From positions 9,797 through 73,796 of the forward strand of contig JALNYZ010000020.1 of the NCBI GenBank assembly GCA_023229575.1: a DNA stretch of 64,000 bases, read 5' to 3'. A program made the translations under genes and the position numbers. The notes under the pieces were generated by a model. It was not told the origin of the DNA. It did no database searches and worked only from the letters and a program-made list of their open reading frames with translations. How positions within the stretch are numbered: the stretch's first letter is position 1; each line of letters opens with the position of its first letter. Origin of the DNA: Prolixibacteraceae bacterium. Its GTDB lineage: Bacteria > Bacteroidota > Bacteroidia > Bacteroidales > Prolixibacteraceae. Shown one piece after another: positions 63,876 through 64,000 of this stretch.

Positions 63876-64000
63876 TTATTCCTTGTCTAATTTATACTTA
63901 CTGATGTCCATCCCGAAACTCAAATTGAGATTTACCAACAAATCATCAAGTTCTGTTAAGGATTTCTTGCCAAAATTTCTAAATTTCAACAGGTCATTCC
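63876..64000 (-). CDS. rpoA: RNA polymerase alpha subunit (C-terminal end only)
   Basis: These are the last 40 or so codons of rpoA, ending at the stop at 63876-63878. Visible residues [20 protein letters not shown] and a tail ending [10 protein letters not shown] match the alpha C-terminal domain that contacts UP elements and regulators. The rest lies beyond the window. Confidence 0.95.
   Translation of the reverse strand, partial: NDLLKFRNFGKKSLTELDDLLVNLNLSFGMDISKYKLDKE

Overview
The window looks like the chromosome of a Bacteroidota bacterium, most likely in or near the Bacteroidales/Marinilabiliales. The reasons are a FecR-SusC-SusD polysaccharide-uptake locus, a type IX secretion (T9SS) sorting tail, Bacteroidetes-type promoter elements (TTTG, then TAnnTTTG), a fused E1 alpha/beta dehydrogenase and weak Shine-Dalgarno sequences. 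No rRNA, tRNA or CRISPR array was seen. The taxonomic placement is inference.

Positions 1-32,200 are one large glycan-utilisation island. It starts inside an anti-sigma FecR gene and continues with SusC, SusD, a secreted toroid-fold protein that is probably a lyase, two DUF1080 proteins, a Tat-exported Gfo/Idh/MocA oxidoreductase, a UroD/methyltransferase-like protein, a five-bladed-propeller glycosidase, an alpha/beta esterase, a GH88/105-like hydrolase, an SGNH esterase, a 1341-residue secreted protein, a GH92 mannosidase, a ROK kinase, a GmhA-like isomerase, an MFS permease, a second UroD-like protein and, on the other strand, a GH29 fucosidase. Two gene relics (the 3' end of an MFS sugar porter and the 3' end of tonB) bracket the first UroD-like gene and show past rearrangement.

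Positions 32,300-48,000 are mostly on the minus strand. They hold a nucleotide-sugar cluster (mannose-1-phosphate guanylyltransferase, a compact nucleotidyltransferase-GHMP fusion and a GDP-mannose 3,5-epimerase), L-fucose uptake and catabolism (mutarotase, FucP, FucI), a fused 2-oxoacid dehydrogenase E1, a frameshifted secreted M4 protease and two tandem YCF48-like lipoproteins. L-fucose and L-galactose (6-hydroxy-L-fucose) are the linking theme.

Positions 48,100-52,300 hold a HlyD/C39-ABC peptide exporter with a small HTH gene. A GxxExxY gene bracketed by inverted repeats lies at the end of that HTH gene, and relatives of its repeat occur at 32.2 kb and 48.0 kb. Positions 52,300-64,000 are mostly housekeeping: MarR/thioredoxin/OsmC, two exported proteins, a TrpB2-type tryptophan synthase behind a clear ribosome-mediated attenuator with a WLW leader peptide, adenine-type deaminase, rubrerythrin, UbiD-family decarboxylase, citrate synthase, ribosomal protein L17 and the end of rpoA.

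The least expected signals are the inverted-repeat GxxExxY cassette, the trp attenuator, the nucleotidyltransferase-GHMP fusion in a GDP-L-galactose-type cluster, a ~150-bp repeat pair with a compensatory change in its hairpin, and the two gene relics.
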